The notes below the pieces were generated by a model. The model saw only the letters and a list, made by a program, of their open reading frames with translations. It made no database searches and was not told the origin of the DNA. 64,000 bases of DNA from Kutzneria kofuensis (GTDB taxonomy: Bacteria; Actinomycetota; Actinomycetes; Mycobacteriales; Pseudonocardiaceae). Positions 45,989-54,589 of the stretch are shown one piece after another; position 1 is the first letter of the stretch, and each line of letters opens with the position of its first letter. The translations under genes were made by a program, and so were the position numbers. The stretch is taken from positions 4,404,038-4,468,037 of the forward strand of contig NZ_JACHIR010000001.1 in NCBI RefSeq assembly GCF_014203355.1. Direction: 5' to 3'.

Positions 45989-46087
45989 TCAGCGGTGGTC
46001 CTGCAGCAGGCGGTACACCACGTACACCGAGAACCAGGCGATGGCCACGCAGACCAGCACCATCAGGATCGTGAAGAAGAGTTCCAC
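45989..46087 (-). CDS. 32-residue single-span membrane peptide
   Basis: From GTG 46087 the peptide is essentially one transmembrane helix (LFFTILMVLVCVAIAWFSVY) with a short charged tail RLLQDHR. A minus-strand TATTCT box ends 6 bases before the GTG, so it is leaderless. Its stop is 3 bases before the nitrobindin ATG, indicating coupling. The function is unknown; a regulatory or anchoring role next to a heme protein is a guess. Confidence 0.65.
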   Translation of the reverse strand: MELFFTILMVLVCVAIAWFSVYVVYRLLQDHR

Positions 46088-46093
46088 GGGCCC

Positions 46094-46099
46094 AGAATA
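46094..46099 (-). promoter_or_regulatory. Leaderless -10 box of the nitrobindin operon
   Basis: TATTCT on the minus strand ends 6 bases before GTG 46087. Confidence 0.45.
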
Positions 46100-46123
46100 G
46101 ACGGTGCTACCGGCCCCCGGCCT

Positions 46124-46225
46124 GGTGGGCTCGCGCCGGGGCCTGGACCGCGGGCTCAGGAAAACCGCGTCTTTCCAGCGGTTTTCCTGAGCCAAGGGAA
46201 GGCACCGGCTTAGAGCGAGCCCACC
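46124..46225. repeat. Nested inverted repeats between DUF1416 and the nitrobindin operon
   Basis: The inner arms 46153-46168 and 46178-46193 form a perfect 16-bp stem with a nine-base loop. The outer arms GGTGGGCTCGC (46124-46134) and GCGAGCCCACC (46215-46225) are also complementary. The segment after the inner hairpin (46208-46240) resembles the segment after the purL hairpin. It fills the 194-base gap 46088-46281 and probably ends the DUF1416 transcript. Confidence 0.6.
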
Positions 46226-46281
46226 CGCCGCGGAACGCGGCGAGACAAGCACAGTGACTGGGGCCTCGATCAGGCCGTGTT

Positions 46282-46593
46282 TCAGGCCACCGCGACCTGG
46301 AGCTGGTGCAGGCCCGGCCCGTCGGCGGTCACCTGCGTCTCGCCGGTGCCGGAGCGGTGCAGCGCGCGCACCGTCCAGGCGCCCGGCGCCGCGAAGAAGC
46401 GGAAGTCACCCTGCTCCGAGGAGACGACCTCGGCGGTGAACTCGCCGGAGGAGTCGAGGAGCCGGACGAAGGCCCCGCCGACCGGCTGGCCGCCCGCGGA
46501 GACCGTGCCCGACAGCACGACCTCCTTGCCCGGGTCGACGTTGGCCGGCAGCGCCGCCCCCTGCTCCGGAGCACCACACCCTGCTGCGGTCAT
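46282..46593 (-). CDS. DUF1416 protein, sulfurtransferase partner
   Basis: A 103-residue beta-sandwich protein of DUF1416 (SseC in mycobacteria). ATG 46593 follows GAAGGGA. The body VLSGTVSAGGQPVGGAFVRL and GDFRFFAAPGAWTVRAL shows the carboxypeptidase-regulatory-like fold. It starts one base after the sseA stop and is always linked to that gene in actinobacteria. Its role in sulfur transfer is not known. Confidence 0.9.
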   Translation of the reverse strand: MTAAGCGAPEQGAALPANVDPGKEVVLSGTVSAGGQPVGGAFVRLLDSSGEFTAEVVSSEQGDFRFFAAPGAWTVRALHRSGTGETQVTADGPGLHQLQVAVA

Positions 46594-46594
46594 G

Positions 46595-47437
46595 TCAGTC
46601 CCTTCCACTGCCGAGCTCGACCGGCACGCCGACCAGCGAGCCGTATTCGGTCCAGGAGCCGTCGTAGTTCTTCACGTCCGAGTGGCCGAGCAGCTCGCGC
46701 AGCACGAACCAGGTGTGCGAGGAACGCTCGCCGATGCGGCAGTAGGCGATGGTGGCCTTGGAGCCGTCCAGGCCGGCCTCGCCGTAGATCTCGCGCAGCT
46801 CGTCGTCGGAGCGGAACGTGCCGTCCTCGTTCGCGGCCTTGCTCCACGGCACGTTGATCGCGCTGGGGATGTGGCCGGCGCGCTGGGCCTGCTCCTGCGG
46901 GAGGTGGGCCGGCGCGAGCAGCTTGCCGCTGAACTCGTCGGGCGAGCGCACGTCGACCAGGTTCTTGGTGTTGATCGCGTCGACGACCTCGTCGCGGAAC
47001 GCCCGCAGCGTCAGGTCCTGCTCCTGGGCCTGGTAGTTGGTGGCCTCACGGGTCACCTCGTCCTTGACCAGCGGGCGGCCGTCCAGCTCCCACTTCTTGC
47101 GGCCGCCGTCGAGCAGCTGCACCTTGTCGTGGCCGTACAGCTTGAAGTACCAGTACGCGTACGCGGCGAACCAGTTGTTGTTGCCGCCGTAGAGCACGAC
47201 CTGGTCGTCGTTGCCGATGCCCTTGGCCGACAGCAGCTTCTCGAAGCCCGCGCGGTCCACGAAGTCGCGGCGCACCGGGTCCTGCAGCTCGGTCTTCCAG
47301 TCGATCTTGACGGCGCCGGGGATGTGGCCGCCGTCGTAGGCGCTGGTGTCCTCGTCCACCTCCACGAACACCACGCCCGGGGTCTCGAGGTTGTCCTCGG
47401 CCCACTGCGCCGAGACCAGCACGTTCTCGCGACTCAT
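46595..47437 (-). CDS. sseA: Thiosulfate sulfurtransferase (two-domain rhodanese)
   Basis: It transfers sulfane sulfur from thiosulfate to an acceptor through a cysteine persulfide. The 280-residue protein has an inactive N-terminal rhodanese domain and an active C-terminal domain with Cys in AYCRIGERSSHTWFVL (CxxGxR loop). DVRSPDEFSGKLL is the second-domain opening. It corresponds to CysA2 of M. tuberculosis. It lies in the operon leader peptide - DUF4395 - sseA - DUF1416. Confidence 0.95.
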   Translation of the reverse strand: MSRENVLVSAQWAEDNLETPGVVFVEVDEDTSAYDGGHIPGAVKIDWKTELQDPVRRDFVDRAGFEKLLSAKGIGNDDQVVLYGGNNNWFAAYAYWYFKLYGHDKVQLLDGGRKKWELDGRPLVKDEVTREATNYQAQEQDLTLRAFRDEVVDAINTKNLVDVRSPDEFSGKLLAPAHLPQEQAQRAGHIPSAINVPWSKAANEDGTFRSDDELREIYGEAGLDGSKATIAYCRIGERSSHTWFVLRELLGHSDVKNYDGSWTEYGSLVGVPVELGSGRD

Positions 47438-47473
47438 CGATCGGCTCCTTCGCCGGATTGGGGTTTGTCTGGC

Positions 47474-47902
47474 TTACTTGCCGGTGGCCGGCGCGAACCG
47501 GCGGATGATCAGGTACATCTCGCAGCCCAGGCAGAAGCCGAAGGCCGCGTTGAGGAAGGCGGCGACCAGCGCGAGCGCGGTCGCCACGGCGCCGAGCACG
47601 GTCAGCCCCGACAGGTAGCCGACGGTGCCGACGATGGCGAAGACGAAGCCGACGGTCTGCGCGAACTGCGGCGGGGCCGCGTCCTCGCGCTCGTCGGTCG
47701 GGCCCAGCCGCGGCGCGACGAAGCGCCGGTAGAGCACGCCGTACGGGGCGTGCTGCAGTCCGAGGAAGCCGCCGATGGCGAACACGATGGTCTGCAACGC
47801 GAGCAGCGGCCACCAGCCGGTGGCCAGCACGACCGCGAGCACGACCGTCGTGATCCAGGCGCCGAAGCGCGGACCTCGGGGATCGATCTGGGGTGCGGAC
47901 AT
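47474..47902 (-). CDS. DUF4395 membrane protein
   Basis: A 142-residue integral membrane protein with about four hydrophobic segments (WITTVVLAVVLATGWW, LALQTIVFAIGGFLG, FVFAIVGTVGYL, ALALVAAFLNAAFGFCLGCEMYL). The GFCLGCEMY cysteines are characteristic of DUF4395, which is often linked to rhodanese and thioredoxin genes. ATG 47902 has a perfect AGGAGG 7 bases upstream. It is the first full gene after the leader peptide. Transport of a sulfur compound or thiol-redox work is plausible but unproven. Confidence 0.9.
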   Translation of the reverse strand: MSAPQIDPRGPRFGAWITTVVLAVVLATGWWPLLALQTIVFAIGGFLGLQHAPYGVLYRRFVAPRLGPTDEREDAAPPQFAQTVGFVFAIVGTVGYLSGLTVLGAVATALALVAAFLNAAFGFCLGCEMYLIIRRFAPATGK

Positions 47903-47981
47903 GGAAAGACCTCCTGACCATTGAGGACCTGCGGACACGACGGGTCCAGGAAGACGTCGGGCGTCGGGCCCGGGCGTCCGG

Positions 47982-48056
47982 TCAGAAAGTCCGACACAGG
48001 CTGCTGCGCACGCGGCAGAGATCCACCGCGCGTCGCTTCGTCAGCAGCTGGGCCAT
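47982..48056 (-). CDS. 24-residue cysteine-containing leader peptide of the sulfur operon
   Basis: The peptide starts MAQLLTKRRAVDLC and ends SSLCRTF. This fits the 'putative leader peptide' consensus (TxRxxVDLxRxxSxLCR) found upstream of sulfur genes in actinobacteria. Two Cys codons lie at positions 14 and 21. ATG 48056 is leaderless: TAGTCT ends 7 bases before it. The stop is 79 bases before the DUF4395 start. By analogy with cysteine attenuators of mycobacteria, ribosome movement on this peptide probably sets downstream expression. No base-level structure was proven. Confidence 0.75.
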   Translation of the reverse strand: MAQLLTKRRAVDLCRVRSSLCRTF

Positions 48057-48063
48057 ACGGCGG

Positions 48064-48069
48064 AGACTA
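48064..48069 (-). promoter_or_regulatory. Leaderless -10 box of the sulfur operon
   Basis: TAGTCT on the minus strand ends 7 bases before the ATG of the leader peptide. Confidence 0.5.
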
Positions 48070-48078
48070 CCCGTTGCT

Positions 48079-48106
48079 CCCTCCTGGTGGGAGGGCTGTC
48101 CACCAG
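48079..48106. terminator. Two mutually exclusive hairpins after the thioredoxin gene
   Basis: CCCTCC (48079-48084) pairs with GGAGGG (48090-48095). CTGGTGG (48084-48090) pairs with CCACCAG (48100-48106). The two cannot form together. They lie between the thioredoxin stop and the leader-peptide promoter, so they more likely end the former than attenuate the latter. Confidence 0.35.
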
Positions 48107-48153
48107 ATGGAATGGCCGGTGAATCGATAAAGCTCGGTCGGCCGAGCATTCGA

Positions 48154-48567
48154 TCACGCCAGGTGTGGGCGCAGGGCCTCGACCAGCACGTCGCGCTTGG
48201 GCACGCCGCCCACGCGCAGCAGTTCGGCGCCGTCCGGGGCGTAGGCGACGGTGGTCGGCGTGCGCAGCACCTTCAGCGACGCCGCCACCTCGGGCAGGTC
48301 CGTCAGGTCCAGCTCGCGATGCCGCACACCGTCGGTCCTGGACGCGAGGTCGGACAGGATGACGCGGGTGTGCCGGCACGGGGCGCAGAACGTCGTCGAC
48401 AGCTGGACGAGCGTCACCGGGGACGACGGGTCGATCAGGTCCCTGACCTGCGCCGGCAGGGCGGCGGCGGGCTTGCTGGCGCGCACTCGTCCGTCCCGTC
48501 CGCGGAGCAGGAAGCCGAGCACGGTGGCGACGGCCAGCACCGCCAGCAACACCCACACCCCGGTCAT
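48154..48567 (-). CDS. Membrane-anchored thioredoxin-like protein
   Basis: A 137-residue protein with an N-terminal membrane helix ([18 protein letters not shown]) and an external or cytoplasmic thioredoxin fold. The redox motif CxxC is [11 protein letters not shown], and the cis-proline is in [10 protein letters not shown]. It corresponds to ThiX (Rv0816c) of the conserved block. ATG 48567 overlaps the lmeA stop by 4 bases. The substrate is unknown; the neighbouring sulfur operon makes a thiol role likely. Confidence 0.88.
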   Translation of the reverse strand: MTGVWVLLAVLAVATVLGFLLRGRDGRVRASKPAAALPAQVRDLIDPSSPVTLVQLSTTFCAPCRHTRVILSDLASRTDGVRHRELDLTDLPEVAASLKVLRTPTTVAYAPDGAELLRVGGVPKRDVLVEALRPHLA

Positions 48568-49424
48568 CCCAGTCCGCTCCTCCCACTGCCCAGCTGCACG
48601 TTCGTGGCCTTGCCGCTCACCGAGAACGCGTTGCTGTCCACGCCGACCTTGGTCGGCACCACCGTGAACGGCAGCGCCTTGCCCAGGTCCAGCTCCGTGG
48701 ACAGCGCCGCGAAGATCGGCTGCTGCAGAGCCTCAGGAACCTTCAACGTCGTGACCCCGTCCACCAATTCCAGCCGCGTCGGCTGGACCTGGATCTTCGT
48801 GCCGGACAGGCCGAGCAGGCCGTAGGCGTTGATCTTCAGCGGACGGCCGGCGACGGTGATGGAGAACGACAGCCGGACCCCGACGCTGGTGTCGGTGTAC
48901 GGGCTGGTCGTGGGGGTCGGCGTCGGCGTCGGGGTGTCGTAGAGGGTGTCCGGCGAGGTGGGGCCGATGGTCAGGTTCGACACGCCCAGCGCCTGGCCGA
49001 CGCCGGTGGCGTTGAACGCCCGGTTCACGTCGGCGGCGCTGATCTTGACCTGACCCTCGACCTGGTTGATCAGCACCGAGTGGGCCGATCCGGAGACCAG
49101 TTCCGACAGCGGCACCTTCACGTCGTAGAGATGGGCGTTGACCTGCAGGTCGCGCAGCGTGTCGCCGATCGGGATGCCGTTGGCCTCGATCTCGATGTCC
49201 TGGTAGTCGCCGCGGGCGGCCTGCAGCATGAACGGGAAGCCGTGGATGATCACCGACGGGTCGTCGGCCAGCTTCAGCTCGGTGCGCATCTTCTTGGACA
49301 CCTGGTACTCGGCGATCGCGGCGAAGGTGAAGTCGGCCGCCACCAGCAGCGCCGCCAGCACCAGCAGCACCGCGACCAGGACTTTCCACCGGCGACCGCG
49401 GCGCGGTCGGGTCGCAGTGGTCAT
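48564..49424 (-). CDS. lmeA: LmeA-like phospholipid-binding protein (DUF2993)
   Basis: A 286-residue exported or anchored protein of DUF2993. LmeA of mycobacteria acts in lipomannan elongation in the cell envelope. The N-terminal membrane segment is [21 protein letters not shown]. The domain has the typical [20 protein letters not shown] and [14 protein letters not shown] Pro-Thr repeat linker ([17 protein letters not shown]) interrupts the domain at about residue 165. ATG 49424 follows GGGGAGA. It is divergent from glnR. Confidence 0.85.
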   Translation of the reverse strand: MTTATRPRRGRRWKVLVAVLLVLAALLVAADFTFAAIAEYQVSKKMRTELKLADDPSVIIHGFPFMLQAARGDYQDIEIEANGIPIGDTLRDLQVNAHLYDVKVPLSELVSGSAHSVLINQVEGQVKISAADVNRAFNATGVGQALGVSNLTIGPTSPDTLYDTPTPTPTPTTSPYTDTSVGVRLSFSITVAGRPLKINAYGLLGLSGTKIQVQPTRLELVDGVTTLKVPEALQQPIFAALSTELDLGKALPFTVVPTKVGVDSNAFSVSGKATNVQLGSGRSGLG

Positions 49425-49598
49425 CGCCGATTCTCCCCACCTGTGTTAATTCGTGTGACGCGCGTGTTTCGGCCGGCCTCGGGGCTGGTCACGACAGGTA
49501 TTCTCCCGGACATCCGCAGGCAACGGGGCCTGGCCACCGTACGCCGCTGTCCCGCCCGCTGGTGGCCGGGCCGCGGCGCGAGAGGAGGCGGCTTGCCC

Positions 49599-50363
49599 AT
49601 GGGTGTCGATCTGCTGCTGTTGACCGGGGATCCGGACCCGTCGTCGGTGCTGCCGGCGCTGTCCCTGCTCCCGCACGTGGTGCGGCCGCTCGCGCCGGAG
49701 GTGTCCGCGCTGCTGGAGGCCGGTCCGCACGACGCCGTGCTGGTCGACGCGCGTGGCGACCTGGCGGGCGCCCGCTCGCTGTGCCGGCTGCTGTCCAGCA
49801 GCGGCATCGAGGTGCCCGTTGTGGCGATCGTCACTGAGGGCGGTCTCGTGGCCGTCACCGCCGACTGGGGCGTGGACGAGATCCTGCTGCCCACCGCCGG
49901 CCCGGCCGAGGTGGACGCCCGGCTCCGGCTCGTCAGCTCCCGCCGCAAGCCGGACCAGTCCGGCGCCGCCGGCGCGATCCAGCTCGGCGAGCTGGTCATC
50001 GACGACGCCACCTACACCGCCCGCCTCAAGGGCCGGCCGCTCGAGCTCACGTACAAGGAGTTCGAGCTGCTCAAGTACCTCGCCCAGCACGCGGGCCGGG
50101 TGTTCACCCGGGCCCAGCTGCTGCAGGAGGTCTGGGGCTACGACTTCTTCGGCGGCACCCGCACGGTGGACGTGCACGTCCGGCGGCTGCGCGCCAAGCT
50201 CGGCCCCGAGCACGAGCTGATGATCGGCACCGTGCGCAACGTGGGCTACAAGTTCGTCCGCCCGTCCCGGCCCGGCGCCCGCACCGGCGGCCACGTCGAA
50301 CACGACGCGCACGACGATTCGGAGTCCGACGCCTTCCGTGCGCTGGCCAACCAGTTCCGCTGA
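49599..50363 (+). CDS. glnR: GlnR, OmpR-type nitrogen regulator
   Basis: The global nitrogen regulator of actinobacteria, 254 residues. The receiver domain keeps D50 (AVLVDARGD), the residue needed for GlnR dimer formation, but lacks the usual acidic pocket of phosphorylated regulators (orphan type). The winged helix is at about residues 140-230 ([34 protein letters not shown]). The order glnR-mshD matches Rv0818-Rv0819. AGGAGG lies 10 bases before ATG 49599 and 4 bases before an in-frame TTG at 49593, so either may start translation. Confidence 0.9.
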   Translation: MGVDLLLLTGDPDPSSVLPALSLLPHVVRPLAPEVSALLEAGPHDAVLVDARGDLAGARSLCRLLSSSGIEVPVVAIVTEGGLVAVTADWGVDEILLPTAGPAEVDARLRLVSSRRKPDQSGAAGAIQLGELVIDDATYTARLKGRPLELTYKEFELLKYLAQHAGRVFTRAQLLQEVWGYDFFGGTRTVDVHVRRLRAKLGPEHELMIGTVRNVGYKFVRPSRPGARTGGHVEHDAHDDSESDAFRALANQFR

Positions 50364-50367
50364 CCGC

Positions 50368-50373
50368 TAGCGT
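50368..50373 (+). promoter_or_regulatory. Leaderless -10 box of mshD
   Basis: TAGCGT ends 8 bases before GTG 50382, immediately after the glnR stop. Confidence 0.4.
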
Positions 50374-50381
50374 CGGACGAC

Positions 50382-51263
50382 GTGGCAGAGCTGACTGGGC
50401 GGGAGCGGCTGACCGCGGTCGAGGTGGACGCGGTGGCCGGCATCTTCGAGGCGGCTCGCCTCGCCGACGAGCGGACGGGCGCCGGCGAGCTGCCGTCGTT
50501 CGTCGCCAAGCCGGGCACGCACGTGCTGGCCGAGGACAACGGGCGCGTGGTCGGCTACGCCCATCTCGACACCGACGGCGATGCCAACGGCCACCCGGTC
50601 GGTGAGGCGCTCGTGCACCCGGCCGCCCGCAACCGCGGCGTCGGCACGCAGCTGGTCGAGCGGCTGCTGACGCTGGCCGGGGACCGGGAGCCGCGCCTGT
50701 GGTCGCACGGGGACCACCCGGCGGCGGCCGCGATCGCCGCCAAGCTGGGCCTGCACCGGGTGCGGGAGATGCGCCGGATGCGGTGGATGGTCGGCGACGT
50801 GCCGCAGCCGCAGTTGCGCGAGGGCGTCCGCGTCCGCACGTTCGTTCCCGGGCAGGACGAGGCGGCGGTGATCGCCGTCAACCGGAAGGCCTTCTCCTGG
50901 CACCCCGAGCAGGGGGCGCTGACCGTCGAGGATCTTCTCGCCACGGAGCGGGAGAGCTGGTTCGATCCGGCGGGCTTCTTCCTCGCCGTCGACGCCGCGG
51001 ACCGGGTGCTCGGATTCCACTGGACGAAAATCCACCCGGGGCCGCCGGAGGCCATCGGCGAGGTCTACGTCGTCGGTGTGGACCCCGATGCGCAGGGTGG
51101 CGGACTCGGCAAGGCGCTCACCGTCATCGGGATGGAGCACCTGCGGGCGGCGGGACTACGCAGCGTGATGCTCTATGTGGAGTCCGACAACGCCCCCGCG
51201 GTGGCGGTCTACAGCAAGCTCGGCTTCACTGTCTGGGACGCGGACGTGCAGTACGGACGCTGA
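50382..51263 (+). CDS. mshD: Mycothiol synthase
   Basis: It acetylates Cys-GlcN-Ins with acetyl-CoA, the last step of mycothiol synthesis. The 293-residue protein has two GNAT domains. The first is degenerate (HPAARNRGVGTQLVERLL); the second is active (VYVVGVDPDAQGGGLGKALT, then GLRSVMLYVESDNAPAVAVY). The signature NRKAFSWHPEQG is MshD-specific. GTG 50382 is leaderless. This gene marks the organism as a mycothiol-producing actinobacterium. Confidence 0.95.
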   Translation: MAELTGRERLTAVEVDAVAGIFEAARLADERTGAGELPSFVAKPGTHVLAEDNGRVVGYAHLDTDGDANGHPVGEALVHPAARNRGVGTQLVERLLTLAGDREPRLWSHGDHPAAAAIAAKLGLHRVREMRRMRWMVGDVPQPQLREGVRVRTFVPGQDEAAVIAVNRKAFSWHPEQGALTVEDLLATERESWFDPAGFFLAVDAADRVLGFHWTKIHPGPPEAIGEVYVVGVDPDAQGGGLGKALTVIGMEHLRAAGLRSVMLYVESDNAPAVAVYSKLGFTVWDADVQYGR

Positions 51264-51364
51264 TTGGCGTTACGCAGCGGTGCGTCACGAACTCCCATCG
51301 ACAGGGTCACGCTGGGGTCGCGATACCACTCCAATGGAGTAGTTGTCGTCACATCGTGTGTCCT

Positions 51365-51382
51365 GTTCATCTGCCGTTCATC
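51365..51382 (+). promoter_or_regulatory. PHO box upstream of pstS
   Basis: GTTCATC occurs at 51365-51371 and 51376-51382, an 11-base direct repeat that fits the actinomycete PhoP box (GTTCACC type). It lies about 100 bases before the pstS start. PhoP control under phosphate starvation is expected. Confidence 0.65.
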
Positions 51383-51479
51383 CAGCTAAGGGTTGTCGTC
51401 CACCCTGGCTGCTTACGGTCGGCAAACGAGCGGCGGGACCCGTCGCGCTCGAAGTCGAGTCTCCAAACGGAGGATCCAG

Positions 51480-52607
51480 GTGAACATGAAGCGGCACGGC
51501 GTCGCGCTGGGCATCATGGCGGCAGGCGCCCTCCTGCTCACCGCCTGTGGCAGCGACAACAACGCAGGCGCGACGGGTGGCTCCTCGAACACCACTTCCA
51601 CCTCGGCAGGCCCCAAGGTCGACTGCTCCGGCAAGAAGACGCTGAAGGCCAGCGGCTCCACTGCGCAGAAGAACGCGATGGACCTGTTCGTCAAGGCCTA
51701 CAACGACGCCTGCGACGGCTCGGACGTCAACTACACCGCCAACGGCTCCGGCGCCGGCGTCTCCGACTTCACCGGCAAGCAGACCGACTTCGCCGGCTCG
51801 GACTCCGCCCTGGACCCGAAGAAGGGCGAGCCGGACAAGGCCGCCGCCTCCTGCGGCAGCCCGGCCTGGGACCTCCCGGTCGTGTTCGGCCCGATCACCC
51901 TGGTCTACAACGTCAAGGGCGTGTCCGACCTCAACCTGGACGCCGCCACCACCGCCAAGATCTTCGACGGTGAGATCAAGACCTGGGACGACGCCGCGAT
52001 CAAGAAGCTCAACCCGAGCGCGACGCTGCCCAGCACGAAGATCAGCGTGGTCTACCGGTCCGACCAGTCCGGCACCACCGACAACTTCCAGCAGTACCTG
52101 ACCAGCGCGGGCGGCTGGACCAAGGGCGCCGGCAAGACCTTCAACGGCGGCGTGGGCTCCGGCGCGTCCGGCAACCCGGCCGTGGCCACCGCGCTCGGCC
52201 AGACCGACGGCGGCATCGCCTACGTCGAGTGGTCCTTCGCGCAGAGCAACAAGCTGAACATCGCCTCCATCGTCACCACCGACGGCGGCACCCCGGTCAA
52301 GGTCAGCGCGGACAGCGTCGGCAAGGCCATCTCCAGCGCCAAGTTCAAGAACCCGAGCGGCAACGACCTCTCGCTGGACCTGAGCTCGATCCACAAGACC
52401 ACCGCCGCGGGCGCCTACCCGCTGCTGCTGGCCACCTACGAGATCGTCTGCTCCAAGTACGCGGACGCGGCCACCGGCAAGGCGGTCAAGGCGTTCCTGA
52501 CCACGGCCATCAACCAGGGGCAGGCGGACCTCGCCAGCAACGGCTACGCGCCGCTGCCCGACTCGCTGAAGGCCAAGCTGACCACCGCCATCGACGCCAT
52601 CAGCTGA
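51480..52607 (+). CDS. pstS: Phosphate ABC transporter substrate-binding lipoprotein
   Basis: It binds inorganic phosphate outside the membrane. GTG 51480 with GGAGG 6 bases upstream is preferred over ATG 51486. The 375-residue protein has the lipobox LLLTACGS, a Ser/Thr linker, and the PstS signatures [31 protein letters not shown] and [21 protein letters not shown] box lies upstream and a strong hairpin downstream, between it and pstC. Confidence 0.96.
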   Translation: MNMKRHGVALGIMAAGALLLTACGSDNNAGATGGSSNTTSTSAGPKVDCSGKKTLKASGSTAQKNAMDLFVKAYNDACDGSDVNYTANGSGAGVSDFTGKQTDFAGSDSALDPKKGEPDKAAASCGSPAWDLPVVFGPITLVYNVKGVSDLNLDAATTAKIFDGEIKTWDDAAIKKLNPSATLPSTKISVVYRSDQSGTTDNFQQYLTSAGGWTKGAGKTFNGGVGSGASGNPAVATALGQTDGGIAYVEWSFAQSNKLNIASIVTTDGGTPVKVSADSVGKAISSAKFKNPSGNDLSLDLSSIHKTTAAGAYPLLLATYEIVCSKYADAATGKAVKAFLTTAINQGQADLASNGYAPLPDSLKAKLTTAIDAIS

Positions 52608-52646
52608 TCCGTCGCACCCGATGAGCGAAACCCGACCGACGCGCGT

Positions 52647-52688
52647 CCGCCCCGATCGTCCGGAGTCCCCTCTGGACGATCGGGGCGG
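52647..52688. terminator. 15-bp perfect hairpin between pstS and pstC
   Basis: CCGCCCCGATCGTCC (52647-52661) and GGACGATCGGGGCGG (52674-52688) pair perfectly around a 12-base loop. It lies 40 bases after pstS and 19 bases before the chosen pstC start. It may partly stop or stabilise transcripts so that the binding protein exceeds the channel subunits. Confidence 0.6.
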
Positions 52689-52707
52689 TAGCCGCATGAT
52701 TGGTGCC

Positions 52708-53673
52708 ATGACCTCCGACAGCGGTCAACCAGGTGCTCGGACGGCGGCGGTCCGCCGCCCCGGCGACACGATCTTCCGCACGCTGACGACCGGCGCCGGC
52801 CTCGCGATCGTGATCGCGATCGCGCTGATCGGGATCTTCCTGCTGATCAAGGCCGTCCCGTCGCTGCTCGCCGACAAGGACAACTTCCTCGTCAGCGCCA
52901 ACTTCATCACCCTCGACTCGAACAACCTGCGGTTCGGCATCAGGGACCTGCTCATCGTCACCGTGCTCAGCTCGCTGGTGGCGCTGGTCATCGCGATGCC
53001 GGTCGCGCTGGGCATCGCCCTGTTCCTCACCCAGTACTCGCCGCCCCGGCTCAGCCGGCCGTTCGCGTACCTGGTCGACCTGCTGGCCGCCGTGCCGTCG
53101 ATCGTCTACGGCCTGTGGGGCATCCTCGTGCTCGGCCCGGCCCTCGAACCGTTCGAGACCTGGCTGAACACGGTGTTCGGCTGGTTCCCGCTGTTCGCCA
53201 CCGGCAACATCCCGCTCGCCGGCGCCGGCACCATCTTCACCGTGGGCGTCGTGCTCGCGGTGATGCTGCTGCCGATCGTCACCTCGGTCACCCGCGAGGT
53301 GTTCCGGCAGACCCCGGTGATGCAGATCGAGGGCGCGCTGGCGCTCGGCGCCACCAAGTGGGAGGTCATCCGGACCACGGTGCTGCCGTTCGGCCGCAGC
53401 GGCTACATCGCCGCGTCCATGCTCGGCCTCGGCCGTGCCCTCGGTGAGACCGTCGCCGTGCTGCTCATCCTGCACGCGTCGCCGAAACCGTCCGGGTTCA
53501 GCCTGTTCGACGGCGGCTACACGTTCGCGTCCAAGATCGCGTCGGCCGCGTCCGAGTTCAGCCAGCCGCTGCCCACCGGCGCCTACATCGCGGCCGGCCT
53601 CGTGCTGTTCGTACTGACCTTCGTGGTCAACGCGGTGGCCCGGTCCATCGCGGGCGGGAAGGCGGCGAAATGA
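52708..53673 (+). CDS. pstC: Phosphate ABC transporter permease PstC
   Basis: One of two channel subunits of the high-affinity phosphate importer. From ATG 52708 it has 321 residues; ATG 52696 and ATG 52621 are in frame, but the latter would translate through the hairpin at 52647-52688. Six membrane spans are visible, with the ATPase-coupling loop [39 protein letters not shown] is the conserved PstC segment. Its stop overlaps the pstA start. Confidence 0.94.
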   Translation: MTSDSGQPGARTAAVRRPGDTIFRTLTTGAGLAIVIAIALIGIFLLIKAVPSLLADKDNFLVSANFITLDSNNLRFGIRDLLIVTVLSSLVALVIAMPVALGIALFLTQYSPPRLSRPFAYLVDLLAAVPSIVYGLWGILVLGPALEPFETWLNTVFGWFPLFATGNIPLAGAGTIFTVGVVLAVMLLPIVTSVTREVFRQTPVMQIEGALALGATKWEVIRTTVLPFGRSGYIAASMLGLGRALGETVAVLLILHASPKPSGFSLFDGGYTFASKIASAASEFSQPLPTGAYIAAGLVLFVLTFVVNAVARSIAGGKAAK

Positions 53674-54581
53674 CCACCACTGCGTCCACTCTGGACCGGC
53701 CGGCCACGCCGCCGGCGTTCCAGGCGATCAGCGGCGGCCGCAAGTTCAAGAACGCCCTCGCCACCGTGCTGGTGACGCTGGCGTTCCTGGTCGCGCTCGT
53801 GCCCCTGGTGTGGCTGCTGGTCACCGTCATCGCGCGCGGCTACCAGGCCGTGCTGTCCAGCGACTGGTGGAGCCACTCGCTCAAGGGCGTGCTGCCCAAG
53901 GAGTTCGCCGGCGGCGCGTACCACGCGATCGTCGGCACCCTGCTGCAGACGCTGGTGTGCGCCGTGATCGCCGTGCCGATCGGCGTGCTGGCCGCGATCT
54001 ACCTCGTGGAGTACGGCCGGGGGCGGCTGGCCCGGACCACCACCTTCATGGTGGACATCCTCTCCGGCGTGCCGTCCATCGTGGCGGCGCTGTTCATCTT
54101 CGCGCTGTGGATCGGCACCATCGGGCTGGACCAGAGCGCCTTCGCCGTGTCGCTGGCGCTGGTGCTGCTGATGCTGCCCGTGGTCGTCCGGTCCACCGAG
54201 GAGATGCTGCGGCTGGTGCCGCAGGAGCTGCGCGAGGCCTCGTACGCGCTGGGCGTGCCGAAGTGGAAGACCATCGTGCGGATCGTGCTGCCGACGGCGC
54301 TGTCCGGCGTGGTCACCGGCGTGATGCTGGCGATGGCCAGGGTGATGGGCGAGACCGCCCCGGTGCTGGTGCTGGTCGGCTACTCGAAGTCGATCAACTT
54401 CAACATCTTCGACGGCAACATGACCTCGCTGCCGCTGCTGATCTACAACGAGCTGAACAACCCCAACCCCGCGGGTCAGCTGCGGGTGTGGGGAGCGGCG
54501 CTCACCCTGATCATCCTGATCATGCTGTTCAACCTCGTGGCCGCCCTCGTGTCGCGGTTCTCGGCCATCAAGACGAAGTGA
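53670..54581 (+). CDS. pstA: Phosphate ABC transporter permease PstA
   Basis: The second channel subunit, 303 residues with six membrane spans. Signatures are [20 protein letters not shown] and the coupling loop [23 protein letters not shown] 53670 overlaps the pstC stop (ATGA). pstB follows 8 bases after its stop. Confidence 0.96.
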   Translation: MTTTASTLDRPATPPAFQAISGGRKFKNALATVLVTLAFLVALVPLVWLLVTVIARGYQAVLSSDWWSHSLKGVLPKEFAGGAYHAIVGTLLQTLVCAVIAVPIGVLAAIYLVEYGRGRLARTTTFMVDILSGVPSIVAALFIFALWIGTIGLDQSAFAVSLALVLLMLPVVVRSTEEMLRLVPQELREASYALGVPKWKTIVRIVLPTALSGVVTGVMLAMARVMGETAPVLVLVGYSKSINFNIFDGNMTSLPLLIYNELNNPNPAGQLRVWGAALTLIILIMLFNLVAALVSRFSAIKTK

Positions 54582-54589
54582 GCTGAAAA

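Noticed and set aside
48079-48106. Alternative hairpins as the attenuator of the sulfur operon
   Set aside because: They lie upstream of the leader-peptide promoter and so would not be in that transcript.
52621-52707. ATG 52621 as the pstC start
   Set aside because: It would translate through a perfect 15-bp hairpin and has no ribosome site. The added residues do not look like PstC.
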